Shown here one piece after another: positions 36,498 to 45,398 of a DNA stretch of 64,000 bases (position 1 is the first letter of the stretch; every line of letters starts with the position of its first letter). The notes beneath the pieces were generated by a model. That model was not told the origin of the DNA and ran no database searches. It saw only the letters and a program-made list of their open reading frames with translations. The position numbers and the translations under genes were made by a program. The DNA is from Acidobacteria bacterium UBA2994 (lineage in GTDB: Bacteria > Acidobacteriota > Vicinamibacteria > Vicinamibacterales > UBA8438), in the NCBI GenBank assembly GCA_002346545.1, contig DEAA01000054.1, positions 1-64,000 of the forward strand. Direction: 5' to 3'.

Positions 36498-36821
36498 ATG
36501 GGCAGGTCGAAGGGCACCATGGCACCCTCGGCGGTCGACGGGCTGGTGGCTTTGCTGGACGAAAGCTACGACCGGCAGTCGTGGGACAGCCCGAATTTGC
36601 GGAACAGTCTCCGGGGGGTCGGCCCGGAGCCGGCCCGGAAGGAGTGCTTCGCATTGCTCGCCCAGCTGCGACCGCCAGTAACCGCACTCGATGTCCGTGA
36701 TTTCCCTCGGCGACTGGGCCGGGGACGGGACACCGGCGGGAGCCTGGCGCGTGGCGAGACGGCCCACGATCTCTATCATGCCGGCCAGATCCGGCTCAAC
36801 CGGCGTCTCCACGAGAGCTAG
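36498..36821 (+). pseudogene. Broken DinB-like gene (internal deletion)
   Basis: The 107-codon frame begins like an acidobacterial DinB protein (LVALLDESYDRQSWDSPNL, then RNSLRGV) and ends like one (AHDLYHAGQIRLNRRL), but the centre that should carry the metal-binding His and the AYWKY helix is missing. The remaining 50 or so residues between the two parts are Arg/Pro-rich and do not look like DinB. A normal protein would be about 160-170 residues. It is best read as a remnant with an internal loss of about 60 codons, though a small working product cannot be excluded. Its stop lies just before the next gene's ribosome site. Confidence 0.55.
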
Positions 36822-36831
36822 GAGACTCACT

Positions 36832-38067
36832 ATGCGATACGCGGCGACCGGAGTGATGATAACAGCGCTTGCAGTTGGTGGAGCGATGCCGGCCCTGTCC
36901 CAAGACGCGGGCGACTACCCTCAGTGGCGTGGGCCGAACCGTGACGGCGCGGCGGCCGGCTTCGCCGCACCCACCAACTGGCCCCGCCGTCTCACCGAGC
37001 ACTGGCAGGTCGAGACCGGGCGCGGCTATGCCACCCCGATCCTGATCGGTAACCGAGTGTTCACTTTTGGTCGCATCGATACCGACGAGGTGGCGATGGC
37101 GCTCGACGCCGGAACCGGCGCGGTCGAATGGCGCACCGCCTACAACGCGCCCTATCGACAGAACGCCGGCACCCAGCGCCATGGGCCAGGCCCGAAATCG
37201 ACGCCGCTGTACCACGATGGTCGACTGTTCACGCTCGGTATCAACGGCGTGGTCTCGGCTTTCGACGCGGACACGGGAGCGCTGCTCTGGCAGAAGCCGG
37301 CGCAGTCGAGCGAGCCCCTCTACGCGACCTCGCTCTCGCCCGTCGCCGATGGCACCCGCGTCATTCTGCACGTGGGCGGTCATGACGACGGCGCGCTGAC
37401 TGCGTATACCGCCGACACCGGCGCGGTAGCCTGGGAATGGCGAGGTGACGGACCGGCCTACGCGTCGCCGATGGTCGCCCTACTGAACGGAGTCCGACAG
37501 GTAGTGACCGTCACCCAGACCAAGGTGGTCGGCGTCGACGCAAACGACGGGCAGCTGCTGTGGGAGCGGCCCTGGGTATCTCGTTCAACCAATAACTCCA
37601 TCACCCCGATCATCGACGGTAACGAGGTAATCGTGACCGGGCACGAACTGGGCGTCATTCGATTCCGGCCCCTGCAGGTCAACGACCGCTGGACCACCGA
37701 AACGATCTGGCAGACCGACGACGTGTCGATGTTCATGAGCAACCCGGTGCTGTCTGGCGATACCCTGTATGGCATGTCGCACCTACGGGCCGGCCAGTTC
37801 TTCGCCCTCGACGCCGCGAGCGGTGAAACGCTGTGGCGAACCGAAGGCCGCGAGGCCACCAACTCGTCGGTGGTGATGGCCGACGATCTATTGTTCCTGC
37901 TCAACAACGACGGCGATCTGGTCGTCGCACGCACCGACCGGGACGGCTTCAGCCAGATCACTCGCTACGAAGTAGCCGAGAGTGCTACCTGGGCGCAGCC
38001 GGCCATCTCCGGCAACCGACTGTTCATCAAGGACGAGGCGCACGTCACGCTGTGGACGATCAACTGA
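36832..38067 (+). CDS. Exported PQQ-like (BamB-type) beta-propeller protein
   Basis: A 411-residue secreted protein. The start is ATG 36832, with AGGAG 7 bases upstream, giving a clean signal peptide (VMITALAVGGAMPALSQ). The mature chain opens with DYPQWRGPNRDG, the usual first blade of PQQ-like propellers, and repeats units such as ALDAGTGAVEWRT, AFDADTGALLWQK, GVDANDGQLLWERPW and ALDAASGETLWRTEG. No PQQ-binding or metal residues stand out, so it is probably a structural or binding propeller in the periplasm. The CxxCH protein gene begins inside its last codons. Confidence 0.85.
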   Translation: MRYAATGVMITALAVGGAMPALSQDAGDYPQWRGPNRDGAAAGFAAPTNWPRRLTEHWQVETGRGYATPILIGNRVFTFGRIDTDEVAMALDAGTGAVEWRTAYNAPYRQNAGTQRHGPGPKSTPLYHDGRLFTLGINGVVSAFDADTGALLWQKPAQSSEPLYATSLSPVADGTRVILHVGGHDDGALTAYTADTGAVAWEWRGDGPAYASPMVALLNGVRQVVTVTQTKVVGVDANDGQLLWERPWVSRSTNNSITPIIDGNEVIVTGHELGVIRFRPLQVNDRWTTETIWQTDDVSMFMSNPVLSGDTLYGMSHLRAGQFFALDAASGETLWRTEGREATNSSVVMADDLLFLLNNDGDLVVARTDRDGFSQITRYEVAESATWAQPAISGNRLFIKDEAHVTLWTIN

Positions 38068-39401
38068 ACCAGGACACGCCCGTCATCAAACGCAGATCGA
38101 TCGCGTGGGTCCGTCCCGGCTGGCTGCTGGGCGGCGCGGCGAGCCTGCTGGGTGTGATCTGCCTGACGGTGGGCCTCGATGGCCAACGCGGCGGCGTCTT
38201 CCGGGAATCGCGCGACCATCCGGCCATCCGCTACACCGACGGCACCACGACCGACGAGGTTACCCGACTCGCCGAGTCCCTCGCGGCTGGCACCACGACA
38301 CTCGACTTCACAGAACGGACCGGCTACCTCTCTGCCCTACTCCAGGCCCTAAAGATACCGATAGAGTCGCAGGTCACGGTCTTCTCCGACACCAGCTTTC
38401 AGGCCGACCAGATCGACCCTGAGAATCCGCGCGCGATCTACTTCAACGACACAGTGGCGGTGGGCTGGGTGCGCGGAACCGACGTGCTGGAGATCGCGGC
38501 CCTAGACCCCACCCAGGGGGTGCTGTTCTTCTCTCTGCCGCAAGAACCATCGGCGCCACCCGAGATCACGCGGACCGAGGTCTGTCTGGCCTGCCACCTG
38601 TCCTGGGACACGCTCGGTGTCCCCGGGTTGATGACCATCAACACCTTGCCGATGCCGGACGACCCGAACGCCTACGCAGTCGGCTGGACCACCGACCACC
38701 GCACCCCTCTGGCCGAACGGTGGGGTAGCTGGTATGTCACCGGCGCGCCCGAGGCTATCCGCCATCTGGGTAACTCGACCGAGCCGATTGACTACGTGCC
38801 CGGCGACGTACCCCCGGCGCCGCCCGTTCTTGACACGCTGGACGGACTCTTCGACCTGGACGGGTTCCCGACCCCCTACAGCGACATCGTGGCGCTGATG
38901 GTGCTCGAGCATCGCAACCACATGAGCAACCTGCTCGTCCGCATCGGCTGGGAAGCACGGGTGCTGGCGCACCAAGCAGGTGCCGCGAGGAGCGGCGACA
39001 GCGGGATCGACCTCGCAGATACGGCCGAAGAGCTGGTGGATTACCTATTGTTCGTGGACGAGGCGCCGCTGCCAGCTCCCATCACTGGTGGGTCTGGTTA
39101 CGCCGAGCGCTATTCAGCGCTCGGCCCGTTCGACAGCCAGGACCGGTCGCTGCACCAATTGGACCTCAAGCAACGGCTGCTAAAGTACCCGGCCAGCCCG
39201 CTCATCTACACCGAAGCGTTCGACGCACTGCCGGCACCGGCTCGAGATGCCATCTATCGTCGGATGTGGACGGTGCTCTCGGGGGCGGCGACCGAACCCC
39301 GCTACCAGCGCCTCAACCGCGACAACCGCCAGGCGATCGTCGAGATCCTCCGCGACACCAAACCGGCCCTGCCCGAGTACTTTGGCGGGACGGTCGGCTA
39401 A
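38052..39401 (+). CDS. Exported protein with one c-type haem motif
   Basis: The best start is GTG 38052, overlapping the end of the PQQ-propeller gene by 16 bases, which gives 449 residues with a signal/anchor segment (GWLLGGAASLLGVICLTVG). A single haem motif, CLACH, lies at about residue 180, following FFSLPQEPSAPPEITRTEV. The rest is mainly helical with a MVLEHRNHMSNLLVRIGWEA segment and ends in LRDTKPALPEYFGG. I know similar unnamed proteins from Acidobacteriota but no function. Translational coupling with the propeller suggests that they work together in periplasmic electron transfer. Confidence 0.7.
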   Translation: MDDQLNQDTPVIKRRSIAWVRPGWLLGGAASLLGVICLTVGLDGQRGGVFRESRDHPAIRYTDGTTTDEVTRLAESLAAGTTTLDFTERTGYLSALLQALKIPIESQVTVFSDTSFQADQIDPENPRAIYFNDTVAVGWVRGTDVLEIAALDPTQGVLFFSLPQEPSAPPEITRTEVCLACHLSWDTLGVPGLMTINTLPMPDDPNAYAVGWTTDHRTPLAERWGSWYVTGAPEAIRHLGNSTEPIDYVPGDVPPAPPVLDTLDGLFDLDGFPTPYSDIVALMVLEHRNHMSNLLVRIGWEARVLAHQAGAARSGDSGIDLADTAEELVDYLLFVDEAPLPAPITGGSGYAERYSALGPFDSQDRSLHQLDLKQRLLKYPASPLIYTEAFDALPAPARDAIYRRMWTVLSGAATEPRYQRLNRDNRQAIVEILRDTKPALPEYFGGTVG

Positions 39402-40054
39402 CCGGTCAAATCCAGCTGATTGAGACCGGCAACCAGCTGCACCTCACGCTCAGTGCGCTCACCGCCGTAGAGGACTACGACCGTATACGTGCCTGGAACC
39501 ACACCGTCGAGACTGAAGCTGCCGTCGGCCTCAGCCATCACGAAGTACGGCGTGTCGAAGGCCAGGATGTCGGCGAACATCTCGGTGTGGGTGTTGCAGA
39601 TCACGACGTACTCTCCCGGTTTTTCCACCAGAAAGTCGTAGCGGCTGCCATTGATGGTCGCCACGTTGATGAGGGACTCGCCCGCCTCGTCCTTCACATG
39701 CACCGTATGCAGGTCGTCTTCGCTGTTGGTGAAACGGACGGTCTGCCCAGCCTGCACCATGAGGAAATCGGGGATAAAGAGACGCCCATACTGGTCGATG
39801 ACCGGCACCTCCTCGGACACGGGCTCATCGAGCTCGGCGTGCGGTTCGAGCGCGATAATGGAACGTACCATCCCGCGGGCCGGCAGGGCGATCCCCGCGA
39901 TCCGGGCGGCGCCGTCGTCCTCGACCGAAGCGTCGCCGGTGTCGGGAGGAATCTCGACGGGCGGCGGAGTCTCGGACGGCGCCGCGCCACCACAGGCCAC
40001 GATGGCCGACAGCAACAACGACAGGAGTGCATGCAAGGCGCGTACGGCGGACAT
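39398..40054 (-). CDS. Cupredoxin-like lipoprotein with C-terminal Ig-type domain
   Basis: A 218-residue lipoprotein: lipobox IVAC with Cys21 after a 20-residue signal (start ATG 40054; an upstream in-frame GTG-type extension is less likely). The cupredoxin domain shows DFLMVQAGQTVRFTN, then DLHTVHV with a His ligand, then VVICNTHTEMF, giving a Cys-x2-His-x2-Met loop as in amicyanin, so a type 1 copper centre is expected. A carboxypeptidase-regulatory-like domain follows (SLDGVVPGTYTVVVLYGG). It is probably a small electron carrier on the periplasmic face. It overlaps the convergent haem-protein gene by four bases. Confidence 0.78.
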   Translation of the reverse strand: MSAVRALHALLSLLLSAIVACGGAAPSETPPPVEIPPDTGDASVEDDGAARIAGIALPARGMVRSIIALEPHAELDEPVSEEVPVIDQYGRLFIPDFLMVQAGQTVRFTNSEDDLHTVHVKDEAGESLINVATINGSRYDFLVEKPGEYVVICNTHTEMFADILAFDTPYFVMAEADGSFSLDGVVPGTYTVVVLYGGERTEREVQLVAGLNQLDLTG

Positions 40055-40171
40055 TGAGCGGCGATCGTACCAAAACAGCCCGGTCTCTGGCGACAGCACG
40101 CCCACCCACCGGCGCTATAATCGCCGCCTCGACCCCACAGCACCAGTTCTCTTCCAGGAGCAGGCCAGCCC

Positions 40172-41203
40172 ATGACCCGCAGACCTAGACGTACCGTGAC
40201 CTCGGTCCATTTTCGCGCCACCTTGGCGTTCACGCTCGTTGCGGTACTGACGGCGACGATTACCGCTCAGGAGCGTCCCGAGATTCGGACGAAGACGGAC
40301 TTCCTGCGAGCCATGGAGGAGCTCTCGAACTGGGGCCGATGGGGCGCCGACGACGAACTGGGTGCGGCCAATCTCATCACGCTCGAAAAGCGCAAAGCTG
40401 CCGCGTCACTGGTCACAGAAGGTATCAGCATCTCGCTGGCGCACGACGTCATCGAGGAGGACGCGGTCGATGGCGGTACCTACCTGGACCGGGAGGTGAC
40501 CCGCGTGGGCCCGTCCGGGGCCGCCGACCGCTATCGATATACCGGCACCTATCACGGCACCATCCACAGCCACCTCGACTCGGTGGCCTGCCACGTGATG
40601 TACGACGGCCAAGGCTACAACGGCTACACGCAAGCGTCGATCGAGGAAGCCGGTCTATGCCCCCAGGGCAGCATCCACGCCTTGCGCGACGGCATCGTGA
40701 CCCGTGGCGTGCTGTTCGACGCCACGCTCCTCCCAGGTAAGACCACCCCAGAGGGCTGGGTGGTGCCCGGCACGGAGATCACCTGGGCCGACCTCGAGGA
40801 GTTAGAGCGGATCCAGGGCGTCAGGGTGTCGGAGGGAGACGTCATCCTCCTCTACACCGGACGGTGGAAGCGTCGCGAGGCGCTCGGTGCCTGGCCCACC
40901 TCCGAGGGCGTGGCCGGATTCCAGGCCGACGTCGCCTACTTCCTGAAGGAACGGGGTGTAGCCTTCATCGGCCACGACATGTTCAACGATGTCTCGCCGC
41001 ACGGGTTCCCGCCAGAAGTTGGCCTCCCGCTGCACCGGCTGGCGCTTGTCTCTCTGGGCGTGTCGATCTTCGACAACCTCGACTTTGAGCGGCTCGCGGA
41101 GAAAGCGCGACAACTCGGGCGCTACGAGTTCATGTTCACCGCTGCGCCGCTGCGGATCCGAGGTGGCATGGGGTCGCCGCTTAACCCGATTGCCACATTT
41201 TGA
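40172..41203 (+). CDS. Exported cyclase-family (kynurenine formamidase-like) hydrolase
   Basis: A 343-residue metal-dependent hydrolase of the cyclase family with a signal peptide (TLAFTLVAVLTATITAQ). The metal-binding motif is YHGTIHSHLDSVACHV, in place of HxGTHxDxPxH, with further conserved EITWADLEELERIQGV and IGHDMFNDVSPHGFPPEVG. Family members hydrolyse cyclic amides, formamides or lactones, and secreted forms of this length are common in soil and marine bacteria without known substrate. It is divergent from the cupredoxin gene with a 117-base gap. Confidence 0.82.
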   Translation: MTRRPRRTVTSVHFRATLAFTLVAVLTATITAQERPEIRTKTDFLRAMEELSNWGRWGADDELGAANLITLEKRKAAASLVTEGISISLAHDVIEEDAVDGGTYLDREVTRVGPSGAADRYRYTGTYHGTIHSHLDSVACHVMYDGQGYNGYTQASIEEAGLCPQGSIHALRDGIVTRGVLFDATLLPGKTTPEGWVVPGTEITWADLEELERIQGVRVSEGDVILLYTGRWKRREALGAWPTSEGVAGFQADVAYFLKERGVAFIGHDMFNDVSPHGFPPEVGLPLHRLALVSLGVSIFDNLDFERLAEKARQLGRYEFMFTAAPLRIRGGMGSPLNPIATF

Positions 41204-41278
41204 CGGGGTCGCGGCGGCGGTTCGCACGATAATTAGCCATTCCGTTTCCGCTGAGCTCATTTGGCGAGGAGGTGCTCG

Positions 41279-42484
41279 ATGTCGTACCTGAAGCAGTTCG
41301 GACCCATGCCGGCGCTCACGCTGCTGGCGATTGCGGCGGCGTGCGGCGGCGGGTCTGGACCAACGGAAGCTCCGGCCGAGGCTCAGGCTGGCTCCACGGC
41401 ACCAGGCATGAACGGGCCTCAGGTGCCGATGTTCGCCGTCGACCCGCTCTGGCCGAAGCCGCTGCCGAACCACTGGCTGCTCGGCTCCACCATCGGGGTG
41501 GACGTGGACGCCCAGGATCACGTCTGGATCGTGCACCGCGGCAACCTGGCCAACAACGAGACGCCAGTACTGGCCGAGCCACCCTTCGCCGAGGAGTGCT
41601 GCCGGCCGGCACCGCCAGTCCTCGAATACGATCCCGAGGGCAACCTCGTCGGCCACTGGGGCGGCCCGGGCGACGGCTACGACTGGCCGATCTCGAACCA
41701 CGGCATCACCGTGGACCACATGGACAACGTGTGGATCGGGGGAAACGGCGGCGGCGACAGCCACGCGCTGAAGTTCAGCCGAAGCGGTCAGTTCCTACTG
41801 CAGATCGGCGTGGCCGGACGCCCGGTCGACAGCCTCAGCACCAACAGCTATGGACGGATCGCCAAGATCGCTGTCGACCCGGAGGAGAACGAGATCTACT
41901 TCGCCGATGGCTATGGAAACCGCCGCGTGGCGGTAGTCGACGCCGACTCAGGTGAGCTGAAGCGGTTCTGGGGCGCCTACGGCAACGAACCGGACGACGA
42001 CTACAACGAACGGTATGTCCCGGGCGGCGAGAACCTGCAGCAGTTCCTCAGTCCGGTGCACTGCGCCGAAGTATCGGCCGACGGGCTGATCTACGTCTGC
42101 GACCGCGCCCACGACCGGATCCAGGTCTTCCAGAAGGACGGCACCTACGTGGACGAAATGCTGGTGATGCCCAACACCACCGGCTCTGGCGCCGCCTGGG
42201 ACCTTGACTTCTCACACGACGCCGACCAGGCGTTCATGTATCTGGCCGACGGAGTGAACCAGCGGGTGCACATCATCGACCGGATGACCCTCGAGGTGGC
42301 AACCAGCTTCGGTGACGGCGGACGCCAGCCGGGTCAGTTCTTCGGCACCCACAGCATCGCCGTCGACTCGCAGGGCAACATCTACACAACCGAGACCTAC
42401 GAAGGAAAACGGGTCCAGAAGTTCACCTTCATGGGCATGGGTCCGGTGCCGAGCGAGTATCAAGGCGTGGTGTGGCCGAAATAG
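41279..42484 (+). CDS. NHL-repeat lipoprotein
   Basis: A 401-residue protein starting at ATG 41279, preceded by GAGGAGG; a start at 41261 lacks that site. The signal LTLLAIAAACGG has a lipobox Cys near residue 22. The mature chain has NHL blades such as STNSYGRIAKIAVDPEENEI, YFADGYGNRRVAVVDAD, CDRAHDRIQVFQKDG and GTHSIAVDSQGNIYTTET. It is related to, but distinct from, the proteins at 8152-9192 and 56869-57951. Function unknown; a periplasmic binding or lyase role is possible. It follows the cyclase gene by 75 bases on the same strand. Confidence 0.78.
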   Translation: MSYLKQFGPMPALTLLAIAAACGGGSGPTEAPAEAQAGSTAPGMNGPQVPMFAVDPLWPKPLPNHWLLGSTIGVDVDAQDHVWIVHRGNLANNETPVLAEPPFAEECCRPAPPVLEYDPEGNLVGHWGGPGDGYDWPISNHGITVDHMDNVWIGGNGGGDSHALKFSRSGQFLLQIGVAGRPVDSLSTNSYGRIAKIAVDPEENEIYFADGYGNRRVAVVDADSGELKRFWGAYGNEPDDDYNERYVPGGENLQQFLSPVHCAEVSADGLIYVCDRAHDRIQVFQKDGTYVDEMLVMPNTTGSGAAWDLDFSHDADQAFMYLADGVNQRVHIIDRMTLEVATSFGDGGRQPGQFFGTHSIAVDSQGNIYTTETYEGKRVQKFTFMGMGPVPSEYQGVVWPK

Positions 42485-42502
42485 ACGCGACCGAAAGTAT
42501 GC

Positions 42503-42533
42503 CTGTCGGCTTACGGCTCTGGGCTTCAGGCTT
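42503..42533. repeat. Intergenic repeat, AAGCCTGAAGCC family (copy 2, inverted)
   Basis: CTGTCGGC at 42503-42510 and GGCTTCAGGCTT at 42522-42533 are the reverse complements of the two words in the copy at 4465-4488, with a longer spacer. It lies in the 63-base gap between two convergent genes. Confidence 0.5.
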
Positions 42534-42547
42534 TGAGCCGCGCGAGG

Positions 42548-43543
42548 TCAGGGACTGTCGCTTGCCTCTTGCACCCTGGCACCAATGAGGAGATTCGTCA
42601 TCCCGTAGTTGCCTTCGTGGCAGGCGTACTCGAAGAGCGGCGCGTTGGTCCGCTTCATGGGAATGGTGGCGGTGAACGACGCCACGAACGTCTTAGGGTC
42701 GTCTACGGTGAACTGATACATCAAAGTGTCGTCGTCCACCCGGGTGAACCGCTCGACCAAGTCGAGCGTGGTCCCTGAACCGTAGCTCGAGACGATGGTG
42801 TAGAAGCTGCCGGTCTTGTCCGTGTAGCCAGTACTCTCAACCACCAAGGTGTCCCCCTCCCAGCGTCCACGTCCGTCGCCCATCCACTGCCGCATGTGGT
42901 CCGGGAGCGGTTGACGTCCATCGAGCGGCACGATCCTGGCCTCGTGAATCATCTCGCTGACGATCACCACATGATCCTCGGTCTGAAACAGCTGCACGTT
43001 GTTGTTGTAGGCGCTCGGCAACATCGGCGGTCCCGAGTTGAACCCGAGCATGCAGCGCTCCGACAACCCCAGGTCCTCGGGGCCATGCGCGGGTGACCCG
43101 ACCAACACCCGTCCACGCACGGGCCGCAGCCCGTTCTCTCGTTGCGCAGTCATCCAGGCCTGAGCCTCAGGTGTCAGAGCCGGGATCCGCCCGTCTGGAG
43201 GATCGACAATGAGCGAAGTCCGCATGTCGTCGGTCAGGTCGTTGCCCCAGTCCCACCAGAAATCGTTGTAGGCCCGCTCTACGTCGCGCGCCGCCCCTCC
43301 GTCGCGACGGTCGGCGTTCCTGCCCTCGATCGCCTGCTGCTGGAACACAGCCGCCTCCTCGGGAGTCAACGTCGCCTTGTCGAGACCCGTCGGCCGTTCA
43401 AGCGGGGTGATGGTCCGAAAATCCCAGACCCCATTCAGGTCGGGCATCCCCCAGGACGTGCGGGGTACAACGTCCTGCGCTCCCGCCACGCTCGCCAACA
43501 CCAGCAACACCGCCGCACAGATTCCCAATCGCACCATGACCAC
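42548..43543 (-). CDS. Exported protein of unknown function, paralogue of 22732-23841
   Basis: A 331-residue secreted protein with signal ICAAVLLVLASVAGAQ. It begins VVPRTSWGMPDLNGVWDFRT and continues with TPLERPTGLDKATLTPEEAA, SERCMLGFNSGPPMLPSAYN and a C-terminal LFEYACHEGNYGMTNLLIGA. These words match the protein at 22732 in order, so the two are paralogues. The family has no known function. It is followed on the other strand by the NHL lipoprotein (convergent) and preceded by the SGNH hydrolase gene 29 bases away on the same strand. Confidence 0.75.
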   Translation of the reverse strand: MVMVRLGICAAVLLVLASVAGAQDVVPRTSWGMPDLNGVWDFRTITPLERPTGLDKATLTPEEAAVFQQQAIEGRNADRRDGGAARDVERAYNDFWWDWGNDLTDDMRTSLIVDPPDGRIPALTPEAQAWMTAQRENGLRPVRGRVLVGSPAHGPEDLGLSERCMLGFNSGPPMLPSAYNNNVQLFQTEDHVVIVSEMIHEARIVPLDGRQPLPDHMRQWMGDGRGRWEGDTLVVESTGYTDKTGSFYTIVSSYGSGTTLDLVERFTRVDDDTLMYQFTVDDPKTFVASFTATIPMKRTNAPLFEYACHEGNYGMTNLLIGARVQEASDSP

Positions 43544-43572
43544 CTCCGCTAAAGACAGCGACGCCGCCAGGT

Positions 43573-44898
43573 TCAGTCCTCAAACAGCGCAAGATCGACC
43601 GCCTGGGCCATCACCCGATAGCCCTCGTCGCTTGGATGCAGCCAGTCGCCCGACTGATATGACTCGACCATCTTGCTAGGTGCTGCCGCATCCCTCACCG
43701 CGGCGTCGAAGTCGATCACCCCGTCATAGACACCGGACGTGCGCATCCACTCGTTGAAGGCCTGCCGCTTCTTCTCACCAATCGGACGGAAGTAAAACGC
43801 CCCCTCGAAGGGTGCGAGCGTGCCACCGTAGATCTTCAGACCGCGCGCATGGGCCCGCTCGACCAATTCGGTGTGACCCGCGACGATCTCCTCCACCGTC
43901 GGCGTCTCCGACTCGAACGCCATCCCGATGTCATTAGTTGACTCCAGCACGATGACGTGTGTCACGCCAGGCTGTGACAGCACATCGCGGTCGAAGCGCT
44001 TCAGAGCGGCTGGACCAAACTGGGCGTTCGGGTTCGCCAGCGGCGCATTGGCGTTGCCCAGCAACTGCGCGAGGCCGGCGTTATCGCTGAGCACCCGGTT
44101 CCCGGCGATTCCCAGATTCAACACCGCTGGCGGTGTGTTGCCGGGACGCGCGATGAGCCGCCGGGCCAGGAAGTCTGGCCAGCGGCTGTTGGTGTCTGGT
44201 GTCGAGGCCGTGCCATCGGTGATCGAGTCGCCGAGGGCAACGATGACCGGTGTCCCGGCGGCAGCCTCCACCTCGACCCGGGACAAATAGAACCAGTTCT
44301 GGAAGGTACGATCGACCGGCAGGGTACTGGCGCCCGCATGGTTCCCAGCCTTGGACAGGTAGTTGGTGGTGAGACCGGTTCCATGGACCGTCGCTCCACT
44401 CGGATCGGAGGTCGGAATTCCCGGCAGATACAGGTCGACCGCCAGGTCGCCGAGCGCCGGGACATCGAGCTCCACCGGATCACTGATGGCGACGTCGCCC
44501 GGCGGCACGGCAGTCGTGGGCTGACCGCCAAACTGGAGCGTCCGGGACGTTCCGGACACTAGCGCCGCTCCATCCGCCCGAAGCGCGACCTGTGCGGCGC
44601 CGATCTCCAGCGGCTGGCTCCCGAAGACGTTGGTGATGACCACCCTCACTGCGGCTCCGCCGATACTAGTGCGCACGATTTGGCGCAATGTCTGCCCGTC
44701 GATCTCCATCTGGGCCGGTCCGGGTCTGGCTGGCGGAGTTCCGTCGGCTGGCGGTAGCGCCACCGGCGCGGTGGCCCAGGTACCTACCCACGCGGTCCCC
44801 TGCGCCTCCGCAGCGACGGGCTGCAGCCCCACCACAGCCACGACAGCAACCGCCAGCGCCAATCGAGAACACCGTGAAGCGACTTTTCGGCTCAGCAT
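43573..44898 (-). CDS. Exported SGNH/GDSL hydrolase
   Basis: A 441-residue secreted esterase or lipase. A signal peptide (ALAVAVVAVVGLQPVAAEAQ) is followed by an N-terminal beta domain of about 190 residues (WVGTWATAPVALPPADG) and then the SGNH catalytic domain: block I VALGDSITDGTAS with the nucleophilic Ser, block II LGIAGNRVL, block III LESTNDIGMAF, and block V DWLHPSDEGY with the Asp-His pair. All four catalytic blocks are intact. It could remove acetyl or acyl groups from polysaccharides. It sits 29 bases upstream of the unknown exported protein gene and may share its transcript. Confidence 0.9.
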   Translation of the reverse strand: MLSRKVASRCSRLALAVAVVAVVGLQPVAAEAQGTAWVGTWATAPVALPPADGTPPARPGPAQMEIDGQTLRQIVRTSIGGAAVRVVITNVFGSQPLEIGAAQVALRADGAALVSGTSRTLQFGGQPTTAVPPGDVAISDPVELDVPALGDLAVDLYLPGIPTSDPSGATVHGTGLTTNYLSKAGNHAGASTLPVDRTFQNWFYLSRVEVEAAAGTPVIVALGDSITDGTASTPDTNSRWPDFLARRLIARPGNTPPAVLNLGIAGNRVLSDNAGLAQLLGNANAPLANPNAQFGPAALKRFDRDVLSQPGVTHVIVLESTNDIGMAFESETPTVEEIVAGHTELVERAHARGLKIYGGTLAPFEGAFYFRPIGEKKRQAFNEWMRTSGVYDGVIDFDAAVRDAAAPSKMVESYQSGDWLHPSDEGYRVMAQAVDLALFED

Positions 44899-45017
44899 CG
44901 GTCTACTCCCTCATCTACGCTCAGGCTGGCGTCTTCTGTCCAAGGACGCCGGGTGAAGGTCCTGCGTTGCTCCAACTTCGGCGAAACGAAATACGTCGGC
45001 TTGTTCTTCCTGTACAG

Positions 45018-45053
45018 AATAAGGGGACGGAGCCTGCACCCCGTCCCCTTATT
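45018..45053. repeat. REP-like perfect hairpin
   Basis: AATAAGGGGACGG at 45018-45030 and CCGTCCCCTTATT at 45041-45053 are perfect inverted repeats of 13 bp with a 10-base loop. The GGGGAC/GTCCCC core is typical of REP sequences mobilised by IS200-like RAYT transposases in many phyla. No transposase gene is in the window. It could also end transcription, since TT follows the stem. Confidence 0.65.
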
Positions 45054-45096
45054 TTCCCAGCATGACAGTGGTCCTGATCTGTAGCAAATTCCAGCC

Positions 45097-45255
45097 ATGA
45101 ACACCCCTCTCAACCAGAAAACGTCATCTGGCTGGATGGTGATGCGCCCCGGCTTTCTCCAGCTCACCAGCGGCCGGTCGGTGGGCCTTGTAGGTGCGGG
45201 CAGCGTCGGGCGTATCTTCAAGGGGCGTCTGGCCCGGGTCCCCCCGGTATCGTAA
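45097..45255 (+). pseudogene. Possible remnant of a Rossmann-fold gene
   Basis: A 52-codon frame in which SVGLVGAGSVGRIFKGRLAR resembles the start of a dinucleotide-binding domain (GxGxxG) before it stops at TAA 45253. No ribosome site precedes the ATG, and no continuation is visible in the other frames. It may be the decayed N-terminus of a DUF2520-type or similar reductase next to the REP hairpin, or chance. Confidence 0.25.
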
Positions 45256-45398
45256 GCTCGGATCTTAGTGGATACCTGCCGCTTCGGCCTGCTGCGTCGC
45301 CTCCTCGACCCCGTAACGGACGTACGCCTCGCCCTCGACGGTCACCGTCGGGCCGACGGCCGCCCAGAGGTACAATCCTGAGGTTTCGGAGACGACAG

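Larger units (their letters stand above)
44899..45398. other. 500-base non-coding stretch with a hairpin repeat and a gene remnant
   Basis: Holds the perfect 13-bp hairpin at 45018-45053 and the short open frame at 45097-45255. The 109-codon minus-strand frame at 44892-45221 has no ribosome site or family similarity and overlaps both, so I do not treat it as a gene. TACAAT at 45371-45376 is a possible -10 for the PQQ dehydrogenase, without a convincing -35. Confidence 0.5.

Noticed and set aside
44892..45221. 109-codon minus-strand frame
   Set aside because: Crosses the REP hairpin, overlaps the start of the SGNH gene and has no recognisable domain.
45265..45398. Minus-strand reading with protein-like composition (TVTVEGEAYVRYGV)
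   Set aside because: No start codon with a ribosome site, overlaps the PQQ dehydrogenase promoter region, and I know no matching family.
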